Notes: generated from the letters alone by a model not told the origin. A stretch of DNA of 64,000 bases from Leyella lascolaii (GCF_900079775.1 NZ_LT556044.1:1917-65916); one strand, 5' to 3'; numbered from the stretch's first letter, positions 8,629 through 18,284 are shown. A program made the numbers and translations.

Positions 8629-10134
8629 ATGAATATATTAAGTTTATTTGTTGTAATACCATTACTGATGTTATTGGGTTTGTGGATATCACGAAACCTG
8701 AATCAGGTACGTGGTGTGATGGTGGCTGGCTCATCGTGTCTGTTGCTGCTTTCTGTTTGGCTGACCATTACGTTCATTCAGATGCGTAGTGCGGGTGAAA
8801 CGGCACCGATGCTGTTTACATATAGCATTCCTTGGTTTAAGCCATTGAATATTGCATATTCCATAGGAGTAGACGGAATCTCGGTCGTCATGCTTCTGTT
8901 GTCAAGTATCATTGTCTTTACAGGAACATTCGCTTCATGGCAGCTCAAACCGCTCACAAAGGAGTATTTTCTGTGGTTCACGTTGCTGTCTACAGGAGTG
9001 TTCGGCTTCTTCATATGTACAGATATGTTTGCAATGTTTGTATTCTATGAGGTTGCGCTTATCCCGATGTATCTGTTGATAGGAGTATGGGGTAGTGGTC
9101 CTAAGGAATATGCTGCAATGAAGCTTACGCTTATGCTCATGGGTGGCTCCGCACTTCTTATAATAGGTATACTCGGCATATATTATTTCAGCGGTGCTAC
9201 TACGATGAACATCATGGAAATAGCAGCTATGAACAATATTCCGGCTAATGTTCAGAAAGTATTCTTCCCGTTTGTATTTGTAGGATTCGGTGTACTTGGA
9301 GCTTTGTTCCCGTTTCATACATGGTCACCGGATGGTCATGCGTCTGCCCCGACAGCTGTTTCAATGCTGCATGCGGGTGTGTTGATGAAACTTGGTGGAT
9401 ATGGTTGTTTCCGTATAGCAATGTTTCTCTTGCCGGATGCTGCCCGTGAACTTGCTTGGATATTTATCATACTTACAACAATATCCGTGGTTTATGGCGC
9501 ACTCTCCGCATGTGTACAGACAGACTTGAAATACATCAATGCTTATTCGTCAGTGTCTCACTGCGGTCTGGTGCTTTTCGCACTTCTTATGATGACGCAG
9601 ACAGCTTGCACAGGAGCTATCCTTCAGATGCTTTCTCATGGTTTGATGACAGCGCTTTTCTTTGCTCTTATCGGTATGATATATGGGCGTACGCATACAC
9701 GCGACATCCGTAAACTGGGTGGTTTGATGAAGATTATGCCATTCCTTAGTGTCGGCTATGTCATTGCCGGTCTTGCAAACCTCGGATTGCCGGGCTTTTC
9801 CGGATTCATCGCAGAAATGACAATCTTTGTAGGTTCATTTGCAAATAACGATATGTTCCATCGTACGGCAACGATTATCGCATGTACCAGTATAGTTGTG
9901 ACTGCCGTTTATATACTCCGTGTTGTTGGTAAGATTCTTTACCAGAAAGTGGCAGATCCTCATTATCTTGAACTTACGGATGCCACATGGGATGAGCGCG
10001 TGGCTGTATGCTGCCTGATATTCTGCGTCGCCGGTCTGGGTATTGCTCCTTTGTGGGCAAGTGACGTTATCAGTGGTTCTGTAGGTCCTATTATTGAGCA
10101 TATCCATTCATTATCAGCAATTGCAACATTATAA
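8629..10134 (+). CDS. nuoM: NADH-quinone oxidoreductase subunit M
   Basis: The second antiporter-like proton-pumping subunit (501 aa). It has the membrane-embedded glutamate in FVFYEVALIPMYLLIGVWG, the LGALFPFHTWSPDGHASAPTAVSMLHAGVLMKLGGYG core motif, and the QTDLKYINAYSSVSHCGLV segment with the central lysine. It lies 57 bases after nuoL, the largest gap inside the operon; no terminator hairpin is evident there. Confidence 0.95.
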   Translation: MNILSLFVVIPLLMLLGLWISRNLNQVRGVMVAGSSCLLLLSVWLTITFIQMRSAGETAPMLFTYSIPWFKPLNIAYSIGVDGISVVMLLLSSIIVFTGTFASWQLKPLTKEYFLWFTLLSTGVFGFFICTDMFAMFVFYEVALIPMYLLIGVWGSGPKEYAAMKLTLMLMGGSALLIIGILGIYYFSGATTMNIMEIAAMNNIPANVQKVFFPFVFVGFGVLGALFPFHTWSPDGHASAPTAVSMLHAGVLMKLGGYGCFRIAMFLLPDAARELAWIFIILTTISVVYGALSACVQTDLKYINAYSSVSHCGLVLFALLMMTQTACTGAILQMLSHGLMTALFFALIGMIYGRTHTRDIRKLGGLMKIMPFLSVGYVIAGLANLGLPGFSGFIAEMTIFVGSFANNDMFHRTATIIACTSIVVTAVYILRVVGKILYQKVADPHYLELTDATWDERVAVCCLIFCVAGLGIAPLWASDVISGSVGPIIEHIHSLSAIATL

Positions 10135-10147
10135 TAAATAGTCAAAA

Positions 10148-11587
10148 ATGGGTTATAGTCAATTTCTAAATATGGTTCCGGAAGTCACATTGGTGGCTAT
10201 CCTGATAATCGTTTTTATTGCAGACTTCATATCATCACGCAATAATAACAGGACGTGGTTTAATCCGCTTGTATGTATACTGATGCTCATACAGGTTGTA
10301 GCCACAATTCTTTCACCAGATAGTGGAACTGCTTTCGGAGAAATGTATGTAACAACAGCTGCTGCCAATGTGATGAAAGTCATCCTCGCTGCAGGTACTC
10401 TGATTGTGCTGATTCAGAGTCGTTTATGGCTCAATCGTGAAGATGTACGCAATAGAGAAGGGGAGTTCTACATGCTCGTGCTGTCCACTTTGCTTGGAAT
10501 GAACGTAATGATGAGCTCCGGTCATTTCCTGCTGTTCTTCTTAGGACTTGAGATGGCGTCGGTACCTATGGCATGTATGGTTGCCTTTGACAAATATCGT
10601 CGCAATTCTGCCGAAGGTGCTGCAAAGTTCATACTTACAGCTACATTCTCAAGTGGAGTGATGCTCTATGGCATATCTTTTATATATGGAAGCACAGGAA
10701 CTTTATATTTTGCAGATGTTGCAGCAGCTTTGAGTTCTTCAGAGAATGTTGCGATGAACATAATGGGTCTGGTATTCTTCTTTAGTGGTCTTGGTTTCAA
10801 GATAAGTCTTGTTCCATTCCATTTCTGGACAGCGGATGCATATCAGGGAGCCCCGACATCAGTTACCGGTTATCTGAGTGTAATATCCAAAGGCGCTGCT
10901 GCTTTCACACTTATGGTTATTTTGGTAAAAGCATTCGCACCTATGATTGAATATTGGCAGTATATGCTTTATATAGTAATTGTACTCAGTATAACAGTTG
11001 CCAATCTTTTTGCAATACGGCAGAGCGAGCTTAAGCGTTTCATGGCATTCAGTTCAATATCTCAGGCTGGATATATAATGCTGGCGGTTTGTGGTGACAA
11101 TGCGATGGCAATGTCATCGCTCATGTTCTACGTGCTGGTCTATGTTGTTGCCAATATGAGCGTATTCACGGTAATCGGTGTTGTAGAGCAGAAGAATGGC
11201 GGCACAACAGAAATGTCAAGTTACAACGGATTATATCAAACCAATCCGAAGCTTTCTTTCCTGATGACGCTGGCGTTGTTTTCTCTCGCCGGTATTCCTC
11301 CTTTTGCAGGAATGTTCAGCAAGTTCTTCGTGTTTATGGCAGCAGCACAGTCAGGTACAGTGTGGGCTTATCTTGTTGTATTCATTGCTCTTATAAATAC
11401 GGTTATAAGTCTTTATTATTATCTGCTTATAGTAAAAGCAATGTATATCAATAAGACTGACGCTCCATTGCCTGCATTTAAGAGTGATTGCAATACAAAG
11501 CTTGCTCTTGCATTGTGTACAATAGGCATTTTAGTCTTTGGAGTATTCAGCTTCTTCTATGATTGGATTGCTCAGACTGTTGGATAA
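10148..11587 (+). CDS. nuoN: NADH-quinone oxidoreductase subunit N
   Basis: The third antiporter-like subunit (479 aa), nearest to NuoA/J/K in the assembled membrane arm. Motifs include [17 protein letters not shown], the [38 protein letters not shown] core, and [19 protein letters not shown]. It ends the operon and is followed 23 bases later by a strong intrinsic terminator. The protein is complete, so the operon has ten genes covering subunits A-D and H-N, without E, F or G. Confidence 0.95.
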   Translation: MGYSQFLNMVPEVTLVAILIIVFIADFISSRNNNRTWFNPLVCILMLIQVVATILSPDSGTAFGEMYVTTAAANVMKVILAAGTLIVLIQSRLWLNREDVRNREGEFYMLVLSTLLGMNVMMSSGHFLLFFLGLEMASVPMACMVAFDKYRRNSAEGAAKFILTATFSSGVMLYGISFIYGSTGTLYFADVAAALSSSENVAMNIMGLVFFFSGLGFKISLVPFHFWTADAYQGAPTSVTGYLSVISKGAAAFTLMVILVKAFAPMIEYWQYMLYIVIVLSITVANLFAIRQSELKRFMAFSSISQAGYIMLAVCGDNAMAMSSLMFYVLVYVVANMSVFTVIGVVEQKNGGTTEMSSYNGLYQTNPKLSFLMTLALFSLAGIPPFAGMFSKFFVFMAAAQSGTVWAYLVVFIALINTVISLYYYLLIVKAMYINKTDAPLPAFKSDCNTKLALALCTIGILVFGVFSFFYDWIAQTVG

Positions 11588-11610
11588 AAGATACTGTTAG
11601 CTTAAATAAG

Positions 11611-11658
11611 AGATTGCATCATAGAGTTAAGTTTCTCAATGGTGCAATCTTTTGTTTT
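11611..11658 (+). terminator. Intrinsic terminator of the nuo operon
   Basis: A 12-bp stem (agattgcatcat with atggtgcaatct, one G-U pair) is followed by TTTTGTTTT. It lies just after nuoN. Confidence 0.85.
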
Positions 11659-12003
11659 ATCATATAGGAAAAGGGGCTAAACCTGATTCTATTATATATT
11701 ATAATGTGAAGGTCATATCTTTTCTTATATATTTAAGTGATAATGTTATTATGCTTACTCTGCCATTCTGTCATATGATGCATGTGATAGATACATGCTA
11801 TACAAGCAATGCTGACAGTCAATTTAAACATTTGTAAATTTTACTTTTCCTGAATTTAATAGCCGTTAATATGTTAAATTGTAGTGTTAAAATGGAATAA
11901 AGATGTGGTCATAATTTCATTTGTCACAATTTTTGCTCATATATTTGCACACAATTAGAAGAGAAAATTAAAGTTATAAATAAATTAATTAATCAGTGAA
12001 AAG
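11659..12003. other. AT-rich leader/intergenic region before htrA
   Basis: No convincing gene. The only recognisable element is the promoter at 11920-11947; the rest is AT-rich DNA with short incidental open frames. Confidence 0.6.
11920..11947 (+). promoter_or_regulatory. Promoter of the htrA gene
   Basis: A TTTG at 11920-11923 and TATATTTG at 11940-11947 (TAnnTTTG) lie 16 bases apart, slightly short of the usual spacing. A leader of about 50 bases follows before the ATG. Confidence 0.55.
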
Positions 12004-13479
12004 ATGAAAAAGTATTCCAAGTATTTAATAGTCGCTATGTGCGTCATTGCTGTGGCATTCTCTGCAGGTTCATTTATACGAGTTAATGCTGCCTGTTCAT
12101 CAACTTCTGCTTCCGCACCCGGTCAGCCGGTAGATCTTACATATGCAGCGGAAAAATCTTTGCCATCAGTCGTGCATATCTTAAATACGCGCAACAGCAA
12201 AGTCCAGACTGTGGAAGTGGAAAGTGATCCTTTCAGTGATTTCTTCTCCGATCCGTTCGGTTTCTTTGGAAATCCGCAGGGGGGAGGTACGCAGAAGCGT
12301 CAGATACGAACCCCGAAAAGTCAGGGAAGTGGTTCAGGAGTAATCATCTCGTCAGACGGTTATATCGTAACGAATAACCATGTTGTAGAAGGAGCGGATG
12401 AACTTACTGTTACCCTTAATGACAACAAGGAATATTCTGCCCGTATCATAGGAACTGATAAAAGTACTGATTTGGCTCTCATAAAAATTGAGGGTAGTGG
12501 TTTCCCTGCAATAACAATAGCAAACAGTGATGATATAAAGGTCGGTGAATGGGTTCTTGCTGTAGGTAATCCTTTCAACCTTACAAACACAGTAACTGCT
12601 GGTATTGTTAGTGCCAAGAGCCGTTCTCTGTATGTAAATACAAAAGGTGTAGAATCCTTTATACAAACCGATGCCGCAATTAACAGAGGAAATTCTGGAG
12701 GTGCGCTTGTAAATACAAGAGGTGAACTTATCGGCATCAATGCAATGTTGTATTCAGAAACAGGCTCATACAGTGGTTATGGGTTTGCAATTCCTACATC
12801 AATTATGAATAAAGTCGTTGATGACCTCAAGAAATATGGTACGGTTCAGCGTGCTGTAATAGGAATCAGTGGAACGGATGTCAAGAGATATATTGACGCT
12901 CAGAAGGAAGAGGGTAACGAGTTGGAGCTTGGTACGATGGAAGGAATATATGTTGACTCGGTAACTGATGGAAGTGCTGCAGCTGAAATGGGACTCAAAC
13001 ATGGTGATGTCATTACAGCTATTGATGGTAAACAAGTCAAGAAAATGGCAGAGCTTCAGGAAGTGTTGGCAACAAAACGTCCGGGAGACAAGGTCACCAT
13101 CAGCTATCTGCGTGACAAGAAAAAATATTCTAAGAACGCAACATTAAAGAATGAACAGGGAAATACCGGAGTTGTTAAGAAAATAGATCTTGACATACTT
13201 GGAGGTAATTTCAGGGAAATATCAACTTCTCAGAAACGGCAGTATAATATAGGTAACGGTCTGGAAGTAATCAAGGTGAATAATGGAAAACTTAAGGAAG
13301 CGGGAATAAACAAAGGCTTTATCATACAGAAAGTCAATGATTTTGCTGTAAAATCAATCGAGGATTTACAGCAGATAGTAAAGGAGGCTTCGACAAGTAA
13401 AGACCCGGTATTGTACATTCAGGGAATTTATCCTACAGGTAAGAAAGCTTATTTCGCCGTTCCTTTGCAGGAAGATTGA
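12004..13479 (+). CDS. htrA: Periplasmic serine protease, HtrA/DegP (Do) family
   Basis: An envelope quality-control protease/chaperone of 491 aa. An N-terminal hydrophobic segment (about residues 7-29) is a signal peptide or anchor. The trypsin-like domain (about 105-290) has the triad His126 in VTNNHVV, Asp156 in KSTDLALIK and Ser231 in RGNSGGALVN. Two PDZ domains follow (about 300-385 and 400-490), the first with the GSAAAEMGLKHGDVI substrate-binding pattern. The glycine- and phenylalanine-rich stretch at about 75-95 resembles the flexible LA loop of DegP-like enzymes. It is a single-gene unit with its own promoter and terminator. Whether it is stress-induced cannot be read from the sequence. 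Confidence 0.93.
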   Translation: MKKYSKYLIVAMCVIAVAFSAGSFIRVNAACSSTSASAPGQPVDLTYAAEKSLPSVVHILNTRNSKVQTVEVESDPFSDFFSDPFGFFGNPQGGGTQKRQIRTPKSQGSGSGVIISSDGYIVTNNHVVEGADELTVTLNDNKEYSARIIGTDKSTDLALIKIEGSGFPAITIANSDDIKVGEWVLAVGNPFNLTNTVTAGIVSAKSRSLYVNTKGVESFIQTDAAINRGNSGGALVNTRGELIGINAMLYSETGSYSGYGFAIPTSIMNKVVDDLKKYGTVQRAVIGISGTDVKRYIDAQKEEGNELELGTMEGIYVDSVTDGSAAAEMGLKHGDVITAIDGKQVKKMAELQEVLATKRPGDKVTISYLRDKKKYSKNATLKNEQGNTGVVKKIDLDILGGNFREISTSQKRQYNIGNGLEVIKVNNGKLKEAGINKGFIIQKVNDFAVKSIEDLQQIVKEASTSKDPVLYIQGIYPTGKKAYFAVPLQED

Positions 13480-13501
13480 TTTGACATGATATTTAACAAC
13501 A

Positions 13502-13545
13502 GAGTATGTGGTGATTCATAATTTCACCGCATACTCTTTTCTTTC
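13502..13545 (+). terminator. Intrinsic terminator after htrA
   Basis: The stem gagtatgtggtga / tcaccgcatactc (13 bp, one G-U pair) is followed by TTTTCTTTCTT. Confidence 0.85.
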
Positions 13546-13564
13546 TTAATTGGAACAAGAAATA

Positions 13565-13596
13565 TTTGCCATTCTAAAATTTATTTGTTAAATTTG
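13565..13596 (+). promoter_or_regulatory. Promoter of rpoD
   Basis: TTTG at 13565-13568 and TAAATTTG at 13589-13596 are separated by 20 bases. This is a textbook Bacteroidetes promoter. The -7 box overlaps the region where an upstream in-frame start for rpoD would lie, which argues for the later ATG at 13627. Confidence 0.75.
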
Positions 13597-13626
13597 CAGC
13601 GTTACACACTTAAAAAGTCATCCTTG

Positions 13627-14490
13627 ATGAGACAACTAAAAATCACAAAATCAATTACCAACCGGGAAAGTGCTTCACTGGATAAATATTTGCAGGAAAT
13701 AGGACATGAAGAACTTATCTCGGTAGAAGAAGAGGCAGAACTGTCGCGCCGGATAAAAAATGGGGACAAGAAGGCTTTGGAAAAACTAACAAAAGCCAAC
13801 TTGCGATTTGTTGTATCTGTAGCGAAACAATATCAGAATCAAGGACTCAGTTTGCCGGATTTGATAAACGAAGGTAATCTGGGATTGATTAAGGCTGCAG
13901 AAAAATTCGATGAAACAAGAGGATTTAAATTCATATCATATGCCGTGTGGTGGATACGGCAGAGTATATTGCAGGCAATTGCAGAACAAAGTCGTATAGT
14001 CCGACTTCCACTGAATCAGATTGGCTCTGTGAACAAAATAAACCGTGTGCTGAATAAGTTTGAACAGGAAAACGAACGGCATCCAAGTATTGATGAAATA
14101 GCGGAAAAGGTGGATATTCCAGAAGACAAGATTATAGATGCAATGCAGATGAATAAGCGTCAGATCTCTGTTGATGCGCCTCTCGCTGACAGCGATAATA
14201 CGAGCTACATTGATATTCTGCCAAACAATTTGTCCACGAATACAGATAATAACCTTGTTCTACAGTCATTACGTGATGAGATTGCATGTGCGCTTAATGC
14301 ATTGAATGAGCGCGAAAAGAATGTAATTGAGGCATACTTCGGAATTAACCAGCCTGAATGTACATTAGAGGAAATCGGTCAAAAATATGGGCTGACCCGA
14401 GAACGTGTAAGGCAAATCCGAGAAAAGGCCATAAGGAAGTTGCGCCAAAACACAAAGAATAAAATTTTAAAAACATATCTTGGACAATAA
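13627..14490 (+). CDS. rpoD: Primary RNA polymerase sigma factor (sigma-70 / SigA of Bacteroidetes)
   Basis: The housekeeping sigma factor that directs RNA polymerase to TAnnTTTG promoters. It is 287 aa, the short form typical of Bacteroidetes, without the long N-terminal region 1.1 of proteobacterial RpoD. Visible regions: 1.2 ([10 protein letters not shown]), 2 ([29 protein letters not shown]; the melting motif [13 protein letters not shown]), 3 ([23 protein letters not shown]) and 4.2 ([28 protein letters not shown]). The start at 13627 ([10 protein letters not shown]) agrees with the family N-terminus and with the promoter position; an upstream start at 13585 would fall inside the -7 box. 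Confidence 0.95.
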   Translation: MRQLKITKSITNRESASLDKYLQEIGHEELISVEEEAELSRRIKNGDKKALEKLTKANLRFVVSVAKQYQNQGLSLPDLINEGNLGLIKAAEKFDETRGFKFISYAVWWIRQSILQAIAEQSRIVRLPLNQIGSVNKINRVLNKFEQENERHPSIDEIAEKVDIPEDKIIDAMQMNKRQISVDAPLADSDNTSYIDILPNNLSTNTDNNLVLQSLRDEIACALNALNEREKNVIEAYFGINQPECTLEEIGQKYGLTRERVRQIREKAIRKLRQNTKNKILKTYLGQ

Positions 14491-14500
14491 AGAAAACAAT

Positions 14501-14935
14501 ATGAGAAACAAATTTATATATTTGGGGATTTTGTTTATTTTATTTTTCGTATTAACCATTAATGCAGCAAATAAGCGCACAAAACTCTATATGTACGGAG
14601 TTGTTACATCATTTAATGATTCAACAATATACTTTACGGATATTATGGAGATAGACTCTGTCTGGGTAGACAGTAAAACAGGATTCCTATACAGCAGAAA
14701 TAACTATTCGTATCAGTTGCGTAATTACATGAGAAATAAGGGAGTGGCATATCCGACATGCGTAACTTCCTATGCAAAAAAGAGAAAAGACATTGAGAAG
14801 AAGTATTCCAAGCTAAAGAAGAAATATATAAACAGCAAAGCTCTTAATATAAAATATATTCCGGCAAATGAGTTCAGGTATATACCTATAGTACCGGACG
14901 ATGTGGCTGCTGAGGAAAAAGAAGAAAGTAAATAA
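14501..14935 (+). CDS. Small exported protein of unknown function
   Basis: A 144-residue protein starting MRNKFIYLGILFILFF, with a hydrophobic signal segment (about residues 5-24) ending in INAANK. The remainder is basic and tyrosine-rich, with a charged lysine stretch (about 95-115) and an acidic tail (AAEEKEESK). No lipobox cysteine is present and I recognise no family. The start at 14501 is preferred over one at 14480, which overlaps rpoD, because the signal segment then begins close to the N-terminus. It is 10 bases after rpoD and 32 bases before the HprK-like gene, so it may share their transcript. Function unknown. Confidence 0.7.
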   Translation: MRNKFIYLGILFILFFVLTINAANKRTKLYMYGVVTSFNDSTIYFTDIMEIDSVWVDSKTGFLYSRNNYSYQLRNYMRNKGVAYPTCVTSYAKKRKDIEKKYSKLKKKYINSKALNIKYIPANEFRYIPIVPDDVAAEEKEESK

Positions 14936-14967
14936 TAAATATTATAATCTTTTTTTATTGAATAAAT

Positions 14968-15864
14968 ATGGAAGAGAACATTCATTATTATAGAATAGCA
15001 GAATATTATATAAAAATAAGTTTCAAAAAGTCTGATATTAATAATGAATATCTTCTTCCTTCTTTCTCTCCGTTCAAAACAGAGACAGCATGTGAAGAAC
15101 CTTTTTTTGAGCTTACTGTAGATGATTCTATTATCCCAATAGATAAAGATAATCTTGAAAAAATAGGAGATTTTGATACCGGTAATGGAATTATCTCTGT
15201 ATGTAAAAGCAAAGATGCATCTGGCACATACCAATATATCATAAATAACATAAATGGACACAACTGCTGTCTTCTTCAAGCCTACAATGATTTCTCATAT
15301 TGTAGATGCGCCCTAAATGGCAATACTAACATGAGAATGTTTGGCTTGAATAATGCACTTATGATTGTATTCGCTTTCAAAGGAAGCTTTAACAATACTC
15401 TTCTAATACATGCTTCGACTGTATGCCATAAAAATTACGCCTACGCATTTATCGCAAAGAGCGGAACCGGGAAAAGCACCCATTCCTCATTATGGCTCAG
15501 GTATATTCCCGAATGTGAGCTCATTAATGATGATAATCCTATTATAAGGATTATAGACGGAATACCATATTTATATGGAAGTCCGTGGAGTGGAAAAACT
15601 CCATGTTATCGTAACATAAAAGTTAAACTTGGTGGAATAACACGGATTGATAGAGCTGAGCGTAATAGTATAAATAAATTGTCGCCAACAGAAGCGTTTG
15701 CTTCGTTATTGCCATCATGTTCAACAATGAAATGGGATAAAGTTATATTTGGAAATATATGTTCTACCATTTCATTACTTATAGAAAGAACAAATATATA
15801 CACACTTCATTGTTTACCAGATAAAGAGGCTGCAGTAATATGCCACAGGACAATTTCGAAATAA
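14968..15864 (+). CDS. HPr kinase/phosphorylase-like P-loop protein (PqqD-associated type)
   Basis: A 298-aa cytoplasmic protein. Residues 145-298 resemble the HprK C-terminal kinase domain: LLIHASTVCH leads into a Walker A motif AKSGTGKS (163-170), then LINDDNPIIR and a GSPWSGKTP segment as in HprK-related proteins. The N-terminal ~140 residues match nothing I recognise. Similar stand-alone HprK-like proteins are found next to PqqD-type peptide-binding proteins and signal peptidases, and some phosphorylate RiPP peptides; that role is only inferred here. The last 25 bases overlap the S26 peptidase gene. No classical HPr or PTS gene is nearby, so a carbon-catabolite role is unlikely from context. 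Confidence 0.75.
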   Translation: MEENIHYYRIAEYYIKISFKKSDINNEYLLPSFSPFKTETACEEPFFELTVDDSIIPIDKDNLEKIGDFDTGNGIISVCKSKDASGTYQYIINNINGHNCCLLQAYNDFSYCRCALNGNTNMRMFGLNNALMIVFAFKGSFNNTLLIHASTVCHKNYAYAFIAKSGTGKSTHSSLWLRYIPECELINDDNPIIRIIDGIPYLYGSPWSGKTPCYRNIKVKLGGITRIDRAERNSINKLSPTEAFASLLPSCSTMKWDKVIFGNICSTISLLIERTNIYTLHCLPDKEAAVICHRTISK

Positions 15865-16313
15865 AGGAAAAATATTATTCAAATAATGTTTTCATTCCTG
15901 ATGTTGTTAAAATAATGGAAGAAGGACATACTGTAACATTGAAGTTACGGGGATTTAGCATGAGACCATTCTTGGAGGATAACAGAGACAAAGCACTTCT
16001 GACTAAAGCCCGTAATCTGAAACGTGGCGATGTCGTCCTTGCAGAAATAGCTCCAAGAGTGTATGTCCTCCATAGAATTATTAAGATTGAGTCAGACAAT
16101 GTTGTTTTACGTGGTGACGGAAATTTGAATTGCGAGTACTGTAAGATTGATGATGTGAAAGGATTCGCCATCGGTTTTTACAGAAAAGGAAGCTCCAGGC
16201 TTGATAAAACCAATGGATGGAAATGGATTGTCTATTCTTTTTTCTGGACAAGACTTATTCCTGTAAGACGTTATTTGCTTGCAATTTACAGAAGATGCAG
16301 AAAACTACAATGA
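15840..16313 (+). CDS. S24/S26-type serine peptidase (signal-peptidase-like)
   Basis: A 157-aa protein with the signal peptidase I fold signature: LRGFSMRPFL with the nucleophile Ser40, KRGDVVLAEI (about 61-70), YVLHRIIKI with His78 and LRGDGN (about 90-95). The serine-histidine pattern is nearer to SipW/ER-type enzymes than to the Ser-Lys bacterial enzyme. It lacks an obvious N-terminal membrane anchor; a hydrophobic stretch with tryptophans (about 128-150) near the C-terminus may bind membrane. It overlaps the preceding HprK-like gene by 25 bases, which indicates tight coupling. By analogy it could cleave a leader peptide; no substrate is visible nearby. Confidence 0.8.
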   Translation: MPQDNFEIKEKYYSNNVFIPDVVKIMEEGHTVTLKLRGFSMRPFLEDNRDKALLTKARNLKRGDVVLAEIAPRVYVLHRIIKIESDNVVLRGDGNLNCEYCKIDDVKGFAIGFYRKGSSRLDKTNGWKWIVYSFFWTRLIPVRRYLLAIYRRCRKLQ

Positions 16314-16388
16314 TTGTGATTTCATGTGACAGACTTTATTTTAATAATGTACAGTGAAGCAGTATTTTAAGAATATAAGAAATTACAG

Positions 16389-16431
16389 TGCCTGCCATCA
16401 TTGTCTGTATTTGATGGCAGGCATTTTATTT
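16389..16431. terminator. Terminator between convergent S26 peptidase and PqqD-like genes
   Basis: A perfect 12-bp stem tgcctgccatca / tgatggcaggca with an 11-base loop is followed by TTTTATTTT on the plus strand. It lies between converging genes. A weaker T-rich tail on the minus strand may let it work both ways. Confidence 0.85.
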
Positions 16432-16725
16432 TCACAGCATGTTCACCATTATTATACAGCCTCTACGATGCCTGGCGTCAATCCATTGCTTCACAAGATT
16501 ATTCGCGTCTTTTAGTGCAGTTTCTTTATCTACATCATACTGATTCGTAAGTAATTCAGCCAGATATTCAGCATCAAAATCCTTATCTTGTATTTCTTTC
16601 CACAGATAAGCAGAGCTTTCATTCATACTTATAATATTGCAGAAATCTATATTCTCTTTACCTTCTGCAACGATTATGTATTCACCGCAAACCTCTCTCA
16701 AATTAAAATCTTTCTTTATTCTCAT
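16432..16725 (-). CDS. PqqD-like peptide-recognition protein
   Basis: A 97-aa protein with the PqqD/RRE pattern: an N-terminal beta region with REVCGEYIIVAEG, a SMNESSAYLWKEI helix (the typical LNxxxAxLWxxl motif of the family) and a C-terminal helical part with LLTNQYDVDKETALKD. PqqD-like domains bind leader peptides of ribosomally made, modified peptides and deliver them to enzymes. It lies 29 bases after dnaB on the same strand and converges on the HprK-like/S26 pair. No radical-SAM enzyme, cyclase or precursor is seen in the window, so its partner is unknown. Confidence 0.8.
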   Translation of the reverse strand: MRIKKDFNLREVCGEYIIVAEGKENIDFCNIISMNESSAYLWKEIQDKDFDAEYLAELLTNQYDVDKETALKDANNLVKQWIDARHRRGCIIMVNML

Positions 16726-16754
16726 CTTCTAATGATTAATTTTATTGTTTAAAA

Positions 16755-18284
16755 CTAAAATGGAACAGCGTCAAGACTGTCTGAAGGTAATGGATCAAAA
16801 GAATCAACACCACCATTTACTTTACTTCCAATAATCTCTGCGTCAAACGGTGCGTCCGCCTTATTGTATGACTTATCCGGATCCTGAAATCTGGTAAATT
16901 CTCCACGGAATTTTAAAAGCACATCCCCTGTCGCGCCTTTTCTGTGCTTGGCAATTATTATTTGCGCCATTCCTCGTAAATCGTTACCTTTATCGTCTTC
17001 GACAATATGATAATACTCTGGTCTGTGAACGAATAGAACCATATCTGCGTCCTGCTCTATAGCTCCTGATTCTCGCAAATCGCTCAATTGCGGTCTTTTT
17101 CCGTCAAGACCCTCTCGATTCTCTACGGTACGGTTCAATTGTGAAAGAGCCAGAATAGGAATGTCAAGTTCCTTTGCCAATCCTTTCAATGATTGGGATA
17201 TTTTAGAGACTTCTTCCTGTCGGCTTCCAAATCTCATGCCACTTGCATTCATCAATTGCAGATAGTCAATCATTATAATTTTAACTCCTTTTTCTCTTAC
17301 GAGTCGTCTTGCCTTTGTCCGCAATTCGAATATGGATAATCCTGCAGTGTCATCGATATATAAAGGAGCGCCTTGTAGCCTTCGTATGTTTTTGTCAAGC
17401 CTTTCCCATTCATCAGGAGACAGCTGTCCGTTTAACATTTTGTTTCCAGGTATTTCGCATACGTTTGAAATAAGCCTGTTCACCAATTGCACATTATTCA
17501 TTTCCAAAGAAAAGAAGGCAATGGGAGTCTGATAGTCAACAGCAATATTTTTCGCCAATGAAAGTGCAAATGAGGTCTTACCCATCGCAGGACGTCCTGC
17601 GATAATAATCAAATCGGAATTTTGCCATCCACTTGTTTTCTCATCCAACTTTGCAAATCCTGTCGGTACACCGGTAAGACCTCCACTGTTTGCCGATGCT
17701 TTTTGGAGTATTTCAACGGCTTTTGTAATGACCGGATCTATTTGAACATAGTCTTTTTTCATGTTTCTTTGAGACAACTCAAACAGACTACCTTCAGCCT
17801 CCTGCATCAGTTCATTTATGTCTACAGTCTCATCAAAAGCTTTCGTCTCAATGTTGCTCGCAAATGAAATCAACTGCCTTGCCAGAAATTTCTGTGCCAA
17901 TATGCGGGCATGATATTCTATATGAGCAGACGATGCGACGTGAGAACTTAGCTCTATTATATAAGCCGGACCTCCGACATCCTCCAAGGTTCCCTCTCTT
18001 TTAAGTTCCTCCGTAACACTCATTATATCAACGGGATATTCATTCATATTTAAAGAACGGATTGCCGTAAATATTTTCTTGTTACGAGGCTCGTAAAATG
18101 TATCCGGATTCAGAATTTCCGATATGACAGAAAACGCGTCTTTGTCAATCATCAGTGCTCCTAAAACAACCTTCTCTACATCCAATGCCTGTGGTTGTAA
18201 GTGTCCGTATGTGCTGTCAAATGATGACTTGGACTTGGATTTGTTCTTATTTATCTTTTCGTTATTTGAGCTCTTTTCGGGCAT
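16755..18284 (-). CDS. dnaB: Replicative DNA helicase DnaB
   Basis: A hexameric 5'-3' helicase of the replication fork (509 aa). After a lysine- and serine-rich N-terminal extension (residues 1-28) comes the DnaB N-terminal helical domain (about 30-135: QALDVEKVVLGALMID). The RecA-like domain has Walker A GRPAMGKTSFAL, Walker B VKIIMIDYLQLM, and the LSQLNRTVENR and DLRESGAIEQDADMV motifs. The C-terminal tail is acidic. No intein or insertion is present. Upstream, 74 bases away, is panD. Confidence 0.96.
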   Translation of the reverse strand: MPEKSSNNEKINKNKSKSKSSFDSTYGHLQPQALDVEKVVLGALMIDKDAFSVISEILNPDTFYEPRNKKIFTAIRSLNMNEYPVDIMSVTEELKREGTLEDVGGPAYIIELSSHVASSAHIEYHARILAQKFLARQLISFASNIETKAFDETVDINELMQEAEGSLFELSQRNMKKDYVQIDPVITKAVEILQKASANSGGLTGVPTGFAKLDEKTSGWQNSDLIIIAGRPAMGKTSFALSLAKNIAVDYQTPIAFFSLEMNNVQLVNRLISNVCEIPGNKMLNGQLSPDEWERLDKNIRRLQGAPLYIDDTAGLSIFELRTKARRLVREKGVKIIMIDYLQLMNASGMRFGSRQEEVSKISQSLKGLAKELDIPILALSQLNRTVENREGLDGKRPQLSDLRESGAIEQDADMVLFVHRPEYYHIVEDDKGNDLRGMAQIIIAKHRKGATGDVLLKFRGEFTRFQDPDKSYNKADAPFDAEIIGSKVNGGVDSFDPLPSDSLDAVPF

